DNA from: a virus
DNA length: 41,189 bases
Virus record (IMG/VR): IMGVR_UViG_3300042522_000515
Coordinates: 1-41,189 of that record
Strand: one strand, 5' to 3'
Shown here: positions 20,495 through 30,500 of the stretch, piece after piece
How the letters are laid out: every line of letters starts with the position of its first letter
How positions within the stretch are numbered: the stretch's first letter is position 1
Made by a program: the position numbers and the translations under genes
The notes under the pieces: generated by a model
Seen by the model: only the letters and a program-made list of their open reading frames with translations
Database searches by the model: none
Told to the model about the DNA's origin: nothing

Positions 20495-21783
20495 TGGCAG
20501 CATCAGTAGCATCCTTTAAACCGAATTATTTTACTATTCAATCTTTGGATGGTAGTACAACTGTTGATGTTACAAACTCTTGTTTGTTCTTTGATTATTT
20601 TGAGGATATTTTATCTCCTTGTGTGACTGCTATTGCAGAACTGATGAATAGTTCGTCCTTGTTTAATATCTTACCAATTCGTGGTGGAGAAAAAGTTACA
20701 ATTAGTGTTGATACTGCTTTTGGTGAATTTGTATTGGATGACTTATATGTTTATAAAGTCAGCAATCTTGATGCACAGAAAAAAAGAGAAATGTTCACTT
20801 TACATCTTGTTTCTCGTGAAGGATTAACAAATGAAACTTCAAGGTGTCAGACAATTTATAGAGGAAATTTACAAAATACTGTAACAAAAATACTCAAAGA
20901 TGACTTAAAAACTAAAAAGTATAAAACTGAAAATATAGAACAAACATCAAATGATTATTCTTTTATCGGAAACAATCGCAAACCATTTCACGTTTTAACT
21001 TGGTTGGGACCAAAAGCAGTTCCAGCAAACGGACAAAATTCTGGAACTGCTGGTGAAGAAGCAAGAGGAACTGCTGGTTTCTTATTTTATGAAAACAAAG
21101 ATGGATTTAATTTTAGAAGTATTGATAGTTTAGTCTCAAGCACAAAAATACAAAATAATAGTGCCGATAAAGAAAATATACCATATTATCTTTTTACACA
21201 AGTAATTGAGGAAAATCAGACAAAAACTAATTTTAATATATTGAATTATAATTATGAAAAGAATATTGACTTAATGAAATCATTAAGAGTTGGTATGTAT
21301 GTAAATAAGACTTATTTTTATGATTTGTATTCCAATACTTTGGATTTATATACTTATAAAGTAAAAGACCAAGTTAAGAGTAAATTGGGTGGTGCTGAAA
21401 GTATTGCTGTATCTGATGAATTTGGTGATAGTATTTCTCGTATTATGGTAAGAACATCAGATAGAGGTTCTTTGAAATCAGATGGTTCGGTAAGTGATAG
21501 ATTGAGAAGTGGTGCTGATATGGCAATGTCATACTCTAGATACAATTTATTGTTTACACAAGCACTAAATATGGTTGTTCCTTGTAATGTAAATTTGAAA
21601 GTAGGTGGAATTATTCACGCAGAGTTTCCACGAATAGATAGAAATACAAATATGACTTCAGATGAAGAGCAAAGTGGATATTATTTAATCAAAGAATTAA
21701 GACATCATTTTGAAGGTGGACAAATGGTTACAAGTTTGAGACTGATTCGTGATAGTTACGGTCTTTATAGTTCAAATAAATAA
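20494..21783 (+). CDS. 27: Baseplate central hub protein gp27-like
   Basis: A 429-aa protein, close to T4 gp27 (391 aa). The start (FKPNYFTIQSLDGSTTVDVT) and the segments GEKVTISVDTAFGEFVLDDL, REMFTLHLVSREGLTNETSR, GNNRKPFHVLTWL and YYLIKELRHHFEGGQMVTSL fit the tube-like domains of the hub family: an N-terminal beta domain, middle insert, and the late 'YY(L/V)I...H.F..G..(Y/M)...L.L.R' strand pair. The gp27 trimer forms the hub cup that holds gp5 and adapts to the tube. gp5 follows two genes downstream, supporting the call. Confidence 0.85.
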   Translation: MAASVASFKPNYFTIQSLDGSTTVDVTNSCLFFDYFEDILSPCVTAIAELMNSSSLFNILPIRGGEKVTISVDTAFGEFVLDDLYVYKVSNLDAQKKREMFTLHLVSREGLTNETSRCQTIYRGNLQNTVTKILKDDLKTKKYKTENIEQTSNDYSFIGNNRKPFHVLTWLGPKAVPANGQNSGTAGEEARGTAGFLFYENKDGFNFRSIDSLVSSTKIQNNSADKENIPYYLFTQVIEENQTKTNFNILNYNYEKNIDLMKSLRVGMYVNKTYFYDLYSNTLDLYTYKVKDQVKSKLGGAESIAVSDEFGDSISRIMVRTSDRGSLKSDGSVSDRLRSGADMAMSYSRYNLLFTQALNMVVPCNVNLKVGGIIHAEFPRIDRNTNMTSDEEQSGYYLIKELRHHFEGGQMVTSLRLIRDSYGLYSSNK

Positions 21784-21788
21784 GAGAA

Positions 21789-21998
21789 ATGGAATTGCAA
21801 GAATTTATCAACGATATATGTGAGGAATTACAAAACTCCTCAATAAATGTACAAAGAAAAAGATATTTAAATGCATATCTAGAAGAACTTTTAGAATATC
21901 AAAAGCACAATCCTGATGCTGTTGGTATTCCAAGTACATTAGAATTATTTTGTGACTTAAACCCACACGCACTGGAGTGTAGAATTTACGATGATTGA
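21789..21998 (+). CDS. Hypothetical 69-aa acidic helical protein between gp27 and gp5
   Basis: MELQEFINDICEELQNSSIN then RKRYLNAYLEELLEYQKHNP and a closing SLELF-like segment (PSTLELFCDLNPHALECRIY). All-helical, no recognised domain. It overlaps the gp5 start by 8 nt and follows gp27 by 5 nt, so it is translated with the hub proteins; an assembly chaperone role would be reasonable but is only inferred from position. Confidence 0.65.
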   Translation: MELQEFINDICEELQNSSINVQRKRYLNAYLEELLEYQKHNPDAVGIPSTLELFCDLNPHALECRIYDD

Positions 21999-24177
21999 AG
22001 AGGCTTTATTAAAATCCAATTATATTGGAAAAGATGGTTTTAGTTGGTGGATAGGACAAGTTGCTAAAAAGAATACTTGGGAAAAAGGTTCTCAATTTTC
22101 CAATCAAGGAGATTGGTCCGCACGATGCAAAGTAAGAATTGTAGGGCATCATTCTTTTGATGGAAATATTTTAGCAGATGATGATTTGCCTTGGGCTCAA
22201 ATCATGCTTGACCCTTCTTTTGGAAGCGCACAAGGTGGAATTGGAGGAACAATAAATCTCAAGGGTGGAGAAACTTGTTTTGGTTTCTTCCTAGATGGAG
22301 ATGACGGGCAACAACCTGTAGTTATTGGTTTGTTGTATCGTAGTGATGGAGTTAAGAATTTACAAACAGAAGATGTAGTTAAAAAAGAAAGAAGTTCTCA
22401 ATTTAAACCATTTACAGGGCACCCTGGAAATAATCCACCAAGTACGCAAAGAAATATTAGAGGTGAGAAGGAAATAGACCAAGCAGACCCAAATAACTCA
22501 CCAAAAGAAACCACACCAGTCCCAAAAGATTTAGTAAATCTTGCTTACACCACCGACCTTGGGTTCAATATTGATGGAGTTCCAGTTACACCACAATTGG
22601 GAGACAAAATTGCAGGAGTATTTAAAAATATTCCTGCTTCTTCAACGAATGCTATTGGAGCAGCGTTTACAAAACAACCCGCATTTATAAAACCAAATGG
22701 TTGTCAAAACAATTTAATCGGTCAAATCACGCAAGGACTTCAAGATTTTATTGCGGTTACAAATGGATTGGACCAGTATTTGGGTACTTATATTGACCCA
22801 ATATTAAATGAAATTGTAGATATTGGAAATTCAATTAGAAATTGTGCTAGACAAATTGGTGGAATTGTAAAATTAATAATTAACAATTTAAGAAATACAA
22901 TTTTCAAATGTATTGTTTGGGCATTTAGAAAACTTGTAGGATTGGTTGTTCCTCCTCCACAACAAACAATTGTTTTGGAGGTGATGAAAAAAACATTAGA
23001 TGTAATTTTTTGTATTCTTGAAAAACTCCCTGGTGGTATTATTGATTATATTGAAGGATTGCTTGGTGATTTAGCAGCAAATACAATCAATGCACCAGTT
23101 TGTGCTGTGGAGAAATGGACTGCTGGAGTTTTAGCAAAAGTGATGGATAGTATTGAAGAAGCACTTTCCACAATTATGTCTGGAATTGGTTGGTTGACTG
23201 GTGGTCTTTCAACTGTATCTGGTATTTTAAATCAAGCAAGTTCATTAGCATCACAAATTTTTAGTTTTCTTGAATGTACTGGTCTTGCTTGTGAAACTCC
23301 AAGTGTATGGTCTGCTAATTTTGGACCAAGTGAAAAAGATGCAGACAATTGGCAAAAAATGGTTGATGATGTAAATGTATTTAAAGGTGTAAGTGATGGG
23401 TTGGGATCAATTGAATCTGCTTTTGGTGAAACTCCACTTTATGCTGGAATAACTGGAGTATCTAATAATGCATTTAGTCAATGTAACGAAAAGGTAATCA
23501 ATCCAACAACTCAAGAAGATATTGTCCCACTACCAATTGGGTCAAAATACAAAAGATGCATTCCACCAATCGCAAGAATTGTTGGTGATGGTGTAGGTGC
23601 AAGTGCTACTCCAATTGTAGATGAAACTGGTTCAATACTTTCATTTGACATTAAGAGTGGTGGAGTTGGATATACTAAAGCAACAGTTGTAGTTGTAGAT
23701 AATACAGGACACGGAAGTGGAGCACAAGCAAAGGCAATTATATCTGCTGCTGGTACTGTATCTTCAATATATTTGACTGATATTGGTTCTGGATATTGTC
23801 CTGGAAATTATACAAATGTTGGTGTTGGTTCAACTGTAAGTTCTGGAATAAGCAGTGATGTATCTGGGGGTATTCAAGATATAATTGTAATTGCCCCTGG
23901 ATATGGTTATACCTCTGGCGATACAATCACGGATGGTACAAATACTTACACTCCAATAGTTACTCCTGGTTCTGGTGCGATTGTTGGAATAAAACCAGTA
24001 ATAAATTCAATTGGTGGATTTAAGACGACACCAACATTAACTATAAATACCAGAACAGGAGTTGCTGCAAATGTTGTTCCACTTATGAAGTTTACCCCAA
24101 CTTATAATACAGTTAATCAAACAGCAACAGCAACATCAATTTCTGGAATTGTAACATCGGTAATAGATTGTGTATGA
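21991..24177 (+). CDS. 5: gp5-like central hub OB-fold protein without lysozyme domain
   Basis: A 728-aa protein. The first 125 residues match the gp5 N-terminal OB domain: FSWWIGQVAKKNTW, CKVRIVGHHS, LPWAQIMLDP, GGTINLKGGETCFGFFLDGD, QQPVVIGLLYRSDG. Residues 230-480 are unusual: a long, mostly hydrophobic helical region (IGGIVKLIINNLRNTIFKCI, STIMSGIGWLTGGLSTVSGI). Residues 545-690 carry beta repeats of the kind GGVGYTKATVVVVD and GYGYTSGDTIT. No T4-type lysozyme domain or beta-helix needle is present; the needle is encoded by the next gene, and wall hydrolases lie upstream. It should form the hub with gp27 at the tail tip. Overlaps both neighbours. Confidence 0.82.
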   Translation: MIEEALLKSNYIGKDGFSWWIGQVAKKNTWEKGSQFSNQGDWSARCKVRIVGHHSFDGNILADDDLPWAQIMLDPSFGSAQGGIGGTINLKGGETCFGFFLDGDDGQQPVVIGLLYRSDGVKNLQTEDVVKKERSSQFKPFTGHPGNNPPSTQRNIRGEKEIDQADPNNSPKETTPVPKDLVNLAYTTDLGFNIDGVPVTPQLGDKIAGVFKNIPASSTNAIGAAFTKQPAFIKPNGCQNNLIGQITQGLQDFIAVTNGLDQYLGTYIDPILNEIVDIGNSIRNCARQIGGIVKLIINNLRNTIFKCIVWAFRKLVGLVVPPPQQTIVLEVMKKTLDVIFCILEKLPGGIIDYIEGLLGDLAANTINAPVCAVEKWTAGVLAKVMDSIEEALSTIMSGIGWLTGGLSTVSGILNQASSLASQIFSFLECTGLACETPSVWSANFGPSEKDADNWQKMVDDVNVFKGVSDGLGSIESAFGETPLYAGITGVSNNAFSQCNEKVINPTTQEDIVPLPIGSKYKRCIPPIARIVGDGVGASATPIVDETGSILSFDIKSGGVGYTKATVVVVDNTGHGSGAQAKAIISAAGTVSSIYLTDIGSGYCPGNYTNVGVGSTVSSGISSDVSGGIQDIIVIAPGYGYTSGDTITDGTNTYTPIVTPGSGAIVGIKPVINSIGGFKTTPTLTINTRTGVAANVVPLMKFTPTYNTVNQTATATSISGIVTSVIDCV

Positions 24178-24731
24178 GCGACCCACATATTAAACAAAAT
24201 GTAGGACACAGAGTTGAATCTGGAACATCTTGTTCCGCACAAGGTAAAATAGATTATTCAGTTACCACTGACAATAATCAAGGATTTGTATTTTATGAAA
24301 ATGGAAATCTAATTATTAGAAATAAAGCATCTTCACACGAGTTGTGTGGAGAACATCTTACTGACGATGTGACACCAGCAAAAACTATTGATGCAGCAAA
24401 TGGAGATATTCACATTCGAGCAAAGAATGGAACAATTATTTTAGAAGCAGCAAATATTCGTTTAGTTGGTGTTGATGGAAAGGGAGGGGAAATTACAATT
24501 CAAGCATCAAAACAAGTTCATATAGATGCTCCAACAGTAGGAGGACAAGGAACAAATATAACTTTAGCTGCCTCTCAAAGTGCTAGTATTGCTGGAAGTA
24601 ACACTGATGTTACAGGACACGCGCAAGTTACTACTAGTTCTGGTGTAGATAGTGATAGTTCCTCTGTGTTGGGTCAAATTCTTCAAGCAGTTAAAAAGTT
24701 TAAAGAATTTTTCAATTCTATTTGTGCTTAA
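24174..24731 (+). CDS. Tail spike needle (gp5 C-terminal / VgrG-type beta-helix)
   Basis: I start at ATG 24174 (MSDPHIKQNVGHRVESGTSC), whose ATGA overlaps the gp5 stop, rather than GTG 24168. Residues 75-150 show the short alternating-strand repeats of the triple-stranded beta-helix that forms the gp5 needle: NGDIHIRAKNGTIILEAANI, GEITIQASKQVHIDAP, TNITLAASQSASI. The C-terminus is a short helix (LQAVKKFKEFFNS). It would trimerise on the OB hub to pierce the outer membrane. In T4 this part is fused to gp5; here it is a separate gene. Confidence 0.8.
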   Translation: MSDPHIKQNVGHRVESGTSCSAQGKIDYSVTTDNNQGFVFYENGNLIIRNKASSHELCGEHLTDDVTPAKTIDAANGDIHIRAKNGTIILEAANIRLVGVDGKGGEITIQASKQVHIDAPTVGGQGTNITLAASQSASIAGSNTDVTGHAQVTTSSGVDSDSSSVLGQILQAVKKFKEFFNSICA

Positions 24732-24733
24732 TT

Positions 24734-25597
24734 ATGGCTGATTTTACCGTCCTTAATGCTGGGGAAAAACTAGTTGTAGGACAACTAGATATGTCTTTTT
24801 TGACTGCTAATTCCAAACTTACACCTGGAACAGCAGTTATTAATGGACCTTGTTATATTGGATTAACTCCACAAATTGGAATTGCAAGAGCAACTTGTAT
24901 GATTGGTCCTCCTATACCTGGAGTTACTCTTCCTGTTTCTCTTGAAGTGACTGGAATAACTAATTTTGCTGGTATTACAAATACAGCAGGAACTGTAAAC
25001 GATTTAGCACTATCAAATATTTTTGGATTTACTAGTAGAATTGGTGCCGAAATACAAGCAGCATTTAAAGCAATTTTTGGTCTTAAAACAAATGCTGCAG
25101 TACAAATAACACAAGGTCCAAAAGTTTGTCAGGCAATTGCTACTGTTCCATTGATTAAGGCAGACCAAGGAATTTTTAATAATTGTACGGCTGCATTGGG
25201 TGTTTTTTCTTCTGTTGCTGCGCCATTTAAAAAATTTGATATCACACATCCCACAAAATCTGGTTATAGGTTAGTTCATACTTGTTTGGAGGGTCCAGAA
25301 ATTGGTGTATATTATCGTGGTAGACTTGTAAATTCAAATGTAATTGAATTGCCAGAGTATTGGAGAGGTTTGGTAGATGCTGAAACAATTACCGTTTCAC
25401 TAACTCCACATACATTTCACCAGGAACTTTATGTAAAAAGTATTGAATGGGGAACTAGAATTAAAATTATAAACAATTGTGGTGGACCAGTTGATTGTAG
25501 TTATGTTGTTTATGCGGAAAGAAAAGATGTTCCAAGATTGGAAATAGAACCAAAACAAGAAGAAGATAAAACTTATCCTGGTGATAATGCCCAATAA
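24734..25597 (+). CDS. Virion structural protein with fibre-type C-terminal domain
   Basis: I choose ATG 24734 (MADFTVLNAGEKLVVGQLDM). The N-terminal half is Gly/Thr/Ile-rich with PAAR-like proline/glycine turns (CMIGPPIPGVTLPVSLEVTG). The C-terminal half has FDITHPTKSGYRLVHTCLEG PEIGVYYRGR, a module that recurs in phage fibre and structural proteins, followed by beta strands. Directly behind the spike gene, it could be a tip or a baseplate-attached protein. Function within the virion is inferred from domain and position only. Confidence 0.72.
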   Translation: MADFTVLNAGEKLVVGQLDMSFLTANSKLTPGTAVINGPCYIGLTPQIGIARATCMIGPPIPGVTLPVSLEVTGITNFAGITNTAGTVNDLALSNIFGFTSRIGAEIQAAFKAIFGLKTNAAVQITQGPKVCQAIATVPLIKADQGIFNNCTAALGVFSSVAAPFKKFDITHPTKSGYRLVHTCLEGPEIGVYYRGRLVNSNVIELPEYWRGLVDAETITVSLTPHTFHQELYVKSIEWGTRIKIINNCGGPVDCSYVVYAERKDVPRLEIEPKQEEDKTYPGDNAQ

Positions 25598-25600
25598 ATA
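25593..25600 (+). promoter_or_regulatory. Late-promoter-like box AATAAATA
   Basis: AATAAATA overlaps the stop of the preceding gene and lies 36 nt before ATG 25637, the first adhesin-cluster gene. Confidence 0.4.
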
Positions 25601-25636
25601 TGTTATTACTATAAAGAAAAAATATAATTAATTATT

Positions 25637-27526
25637 ATGGCGATATCAACTGATTATGCTGCTGAAATACAACAGATTAATTCCACAGTCGCACAATATT
25701 TTGCGTCCATCGGTCAATCGCAAGGTTATTATGTCAACCCACCAAATACTACAAATGCACTTCAAGCACAATTAGATGAGAAAAGAACAGGTGTAGGAAA
25801 TAGTGATACTTCAATCACAGCAACCATTATTGTAGATCAACAAGAAGAGTTAGACAGAAAACTCTCAGAAGTTGAGATGTTGAAAGATCAATTGACAATT
25901 ATGGACGTTAAGATTGATCGATTTGATGCTCTTATTCAAAATATTGATAAAGAAATTATTCCTCTTATCGATGAGATTAATGTTGCAATTTCATCAGTAA
26001 AAACTGCATATGATGCTAGAATTACTGCTGGTTGTAAGAGTGATTTGTATTGGGAACAAATAGGCATCCAATATTATGGATATGGAGGTTTTTATTATTA
26101 TAATATATTATATCAATGTAAGAAAAATCCAAATGTAAGAACTGATTACGGTTATTATGGAGCAAAGTATTATAGAAAACCACAAAACCAAGATTATGGT
26201 GCAAATATTGTTAAAGAATTTTTAGGTACTATTAGTACAGGAAGTACAAGTTTAGCAATAATAAGTAGTGACGGAACATCAAATTTACAAGTTGGAGATA
26301 CGATTACAGATAATGTAGATAATCCAACAGTATTTTCTTCTGCGAACTTACCTTCAATTGTTGGTTTTGGAACCACAGCAATTGTAGGAACTTCTACACA
26401 ATTTGGTGGTACAATTAGTTATGGTTCTACGATTATCGCACATACTGGAATTGGAACTACTGGTAATATTAATGTTGGAGATACAATAACTCTTTCTAAT
26501 GTTTTAGCACCAAATACAAAAGTTGCTGGTATTGGAACTACAACTGCAACTCAAACAGTTTGGAATCCAAATTATGGTGGTGCTGGTGTTGGTTCGATGA
26601 TAAGCACATCAGTATCTGTGCCTAGTTTAATTGTAAGTGTTGCATCAATTGGTAGTACCACAGATGGAACATTTACAGTTGGTATTTTATCCACATTTCC
26701 ATCAGTAATTTTAAGTGGAGCATCCATAAAAGAAGCAACCAATACGAATTTTACATGTATAAGAACTACACAAATTGACGCAACTACATTTGATTATTCA
26801 AATAATCCCGTAGACCCAGTGACTATTGGAATTATAGGAAACAATACACTTGGATTGGGACATAAGTTAGTAAGAGTGAATAATGGAAGTCCAGTTGGTC
26901 CATTTCAATGGAAAGAAGTAATGACTTCTAGTTTTGCGGATAAAACAGACGCACAATTAAATGATAATGAAAGATATTTAAGAGCAACATATCCAGAACC
27001 CGATTGTGGTGCAAGTTATGCAAGATATTATCCAGGAAATACTTCTTGGCCTGTAAAAAATATTTTTACTTATGGTATTGGTGGATATCCTGCAATATCT
27101 ACATCATTCTCATATGCACAAGAGGGAGATACAGTTATTGTTGGATTTGGTCTTACTTCTCCTTTTGGTATTGGTTATGTAGGAGTATCATCAATAAATC
27201 CAAGTGCTGGTGTTTGTAATCCACTTGATACTGCAATCACTAATGCCGAGACAAGCAGGGATACAATTATTGCGAGAAATACTCCAAAGATTGATAGTTT
27301 AATTGCGTCGGCAAGTGCTTTGAGAAGTATTCGAGATAAGATGGAAGGACAGGCATTTGCTGTTTTACAAGGAAGAGTCTATGGTGATATCGAAGTCAAT
27401 AAACTCAAAACAGAACTTGCTGCATTGAGAGCAGTAGATTTAAAACAGTATGAACCAGAAACTTATTATTTTAATCCTGATACTGGAAAAACATCTTCTT
27501 CTACTGTTGGTATTGGAACTGTTTAA
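25637..27526 (+). CDS. Virion structural protein with N-terminal coiled coil, 629 aa
   Basis: Residues 1-125 form a helical part with a heptad-rich stretch (DQQEELDRKLSEVEMLKDQL) and IDRFDALIQNIDKEIIPLID. Residues 130-190 are unusually Tyr/Gly-rich (YYGYGGFYYYNILYQC). The middle is Thr/Ser/Gly/Ile-rich beta structure with 'GIGTTG'-like turns, and the C-terminus again helical (SASALRSIRDKMEGQAFAVL). No enzymatic motif. The architecture and location before the fibre genes suggest a fibre connector or baseplate-peripheral protein. I recognise it only as a typical cyanophage structural protein. Confidence 0.75.
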   Translation: MAISTDYAAEIQQINSTVAQYFASIGQSQGYYVNPPNTTNALQAQLDEKRTGVGNSDTSITATIIVDQQEELDRKLSEVEMLKDQLTIMDVKIDRFDALIQNIDKEIIPLIDEINVAISSVKTAYDARITAGCKSDLYWEQIGIQYYGYGGFYYYNILYQCKKNPNVRTDYGYYGAKYYRKPQNQDYGANIVKEFLGTISTGSTSLAIISSDGTSNLQVGDTITDNVDNPTVFSSANLPSIVGFGTTAIVGTSTQFGGTISYGSTIIAHTGIGTTGNINVGDTITLSNVLAPNTKVAGIGTTTATQTVWNPNYGGAGVGSMISTSVSVPSLIVSVASIGSTTDGTFTVGILSTFPSVILSGASIKEATNTNFTCIRTTQIDATTFDYSNNPVDPVTIGIIGNNTLGLGHKLVRVNNGSPVGPFQWKEVMTSSFADKTDAQLNDNERYLRATYPEPDCGASYARYYPGNTSWPVKNIFTYGIGGYPAISTSFSYAQEGDTVIVGFGLTSPFGIGYVGVSSINPSAGVCNPLDTAITNAETSRDTIIARNTPKIDSLIASASALRSIRDKMEGQAFAVLQGRVYGDIEVNKLKTELAALRAVDLKQYEPETYYFNPDTGKTSSSTVGIGTV

Positions 27527-27584
27527 TTTTACTCTATAGAATGAAACCTATATATTATAAGAAAAAAAGTACCCGCAATAAGTA

Positions 27585-30500
27585 ATGACGGACAGATTTC
27601 CACTTATAGCCAATCCAACATCTAAACAAATTGAGGAGTTGGCTTCTGGTGATAATTTAAATCTCCAAGGAAGTGGTATTGTTGGTGCTACAACTATAAC
27701 CGCAAGTAAGTTTGTTGGAACTCTCCAAGGGAACGCAACGAGTGCAGACACATTAAACGATGCTGCAAATATAACTACTGGAACAATTAGTTCTTCTAGA
27801 TTATCTGGTTATTATGGAATTGATGTAAATAGTGCAAATATACTTACGAATGCTGCAAATATAACTTCTGGATTTATTAGTAGTGATAGATTAAATGGTA
27901 ATACTTATGATATTAATATTGAAGGTCGAGCAAATCGAGCAACATATTTAAATGATGCGGCAAACATTCTTAGTGGAACTATAGATCCATCAAGATTATC
28001 TGGAACATATGATATTAATGTTTCTTCTGCTGCAACTTCTTATAATTTAGCACCAGGTCTTTATGCTGTTGATATTACTGGAAATGCAGCAACTGCCACT
28101 ACTGCTATAAATCTTTCTGGTGGCAATGTTACTGGAACAAGTTTAAACATTACTGGATTTTCTACTTTAGGTGTAACATCAGTTACAAATCTAACAGTAA
28201 CCAATACTGCAACAATTGGGTATTCTACAATCACATTCTCTTCGATTGGAATTGCTACCATAGGATTTTTGAATGCAACCAATACTAATGTTTCTGGAAT
28301 TTCCACTGTAGGATTTTTAACGGCATCCAGCATTTCGACACCAAATGCAAATGTTGGAATTTTAACAGCAAATACATTATCAGGTATTAATACTGCTAGT
28401 ATTACTAATTTGACTGTTGATTATCTTAGAGCATTACAACTTACGACTTTAGACGAAATCAATACTGGAATTGCAAGTATTGGAATTGCAACTATTGGTT
28501 TTTCTTCAATTACGAATGCTTATATTGGTATTGCGACCATAAATCAAATTAATATTAGTACAGGTATACTCACTGCGACTACATTTAGTGGAAATTTAAC
28601 TGGTACTGCTACAACTGCTACAAACCTTGCCGATGCGGCAAATATAACGACTGGAATCATAGACCCAGCAAGATTATCTGGAACTTATAATATTAGCATT
28701 ACTGGTGATTCTCAAGCATCAACAGCAACAACGGCAACTAATGTTATTGGTGGTATTGCCTCTGTTACTAATTTAAGAGCAACAGGAATTACAACTCTTG
28801 GCACTGCCAATGTGAGTCAATTAAATTCTGTTGGCATTGCTACTGCATCTTTCTTTTCTGGAAGTGGAATTGATTTAGTTGGCATTGTAACTCAACTCAC
28901 AGTAGGAACTGGTCTCACTTTAACGTCTTCTCAAGCAGTTGGAAAAGGAACAGTTCAAGTTGGAATCAAAACTTCAATTGGTAAAACAATTTACGTTGCT
29001 TTTGAAGGTAGTGATACAAACACTGGATTAGTGGAAAGTGACGCAAAAAGAACAATCAAAGCAGCAGCAGCACTTGCATTACCTGGAGATACAATTAAGG
29101 TTTTCCCTGGAACTTATGTTGAAAATAATCCTATCACATTAGCAGCAAATGTTTCCGTTCAAGGAACAGAACTTCGCAACTGTATTGTAACTCCACAATC
29201 TTCAGGTCTAGACTTATTTTATGTAAATAATGGTTGTCATATAACTAACCTAAGTTTTAATGGTGCTCCCGCAACTAATAATGCATCAGTTGTATCATTT
29301 GTTCCACTGTCTGGTGTTGCAAGTGATAGATTTTTTGATGCGGCAAGATTGATTAGACTAAATCTTGATTTCATTGCAGATGAAACTGTTGGATATTTAA
29401 CAAGCACAGATTATAAAAATCCAGTATTCAATACTGGAATAAGTACAATTAAACAAGGTGTCAAGTCTGCACTGAAAGCAGTGTCTCACGATATCACAAG
29501 AGGTGGAAATTCCAAGTGTGTAGGAGCAGGAAAATCATACTACACTGCAGAAGGGGCACTTCAAAACATTGTTGGATTTAAGACAGAAACAATTGATGCA
29601 CTAAATTATGCTGCTGGAATTGCAAGGTCTTGCATTAATAATGTTTCTTTTGCAAAAACAAGTGGTGGAAATTATCAAACGTATTATACTCAAGTAAAAG
29701 ATTTAAGTATGCAACCTGATGGTGCATACGGCAATGAAAGTCTAAGTGGTTGTGCGAATGTTGTATCGGCAATTTACTCCTGTGTTGGTGTAGTTACAAC
29801 AATTATCAATCAAGGTTTAAGTGTCCTTGGTGTGGGAATTAATACGACATATCCTGGAAATTCGGGTCTTGGCACATCAGTCGAAAATGACCCATCATTC
29901 TCTCCAGGAGTTGGAAATATTGATAAAGGACCTTATATTCGTAACTGCACTAACTTTATTGCAAATAGTATTGGTCTCAAAGTTGATGGATTTGCAGCAG
30001 AACCAGGAGACCAAACTGATATTGGTGTAACTGGTTCGATGAGTGTTGATAGTTATACTCAATACAATCAAGGTGGAATTGGTGTTTCGATTACAAATGG
30101 TGGATACGCACAATTAGTTTCCATCTTTACTATTTGTGATGATATTGCAATTTACACTGCATCTGGAGGACAGTGTGATATTACCAACTCCAACTCATCA
30201 TTTGGTAATTATGGTCTTTATTCAGTCGGTGTTGGTGACAATACAACAAAGTCCATTTATCGTTACACTGGAACCGCAACAACAGAGGCAGCAGCGAGGT
30301 CAAATGTAATTACGATTTCTGGTGTTGGAACCAATCGTCCTTATGACGGTCAATCTTGCTACTTTGGAACTTTATATTATAATATTAATACTATTCAAGT
30401 AGATAATGGTGGTTCTGGTTATACTGGACAACCAACTGTTACGATTAGTGACCCAACTGGACCAAATGGAGTTGCAGCACAAGCATCAGCAACAGTTGTA

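Noticed and set aside
26022-27219. Small ORFs rich in Tyr, Cys and Trp on both strands within the 629-aa gene
   Set aside because: Composition is that of off-frame translation, with no ribosome-binding sites, and each is fully contained in the structural gene.
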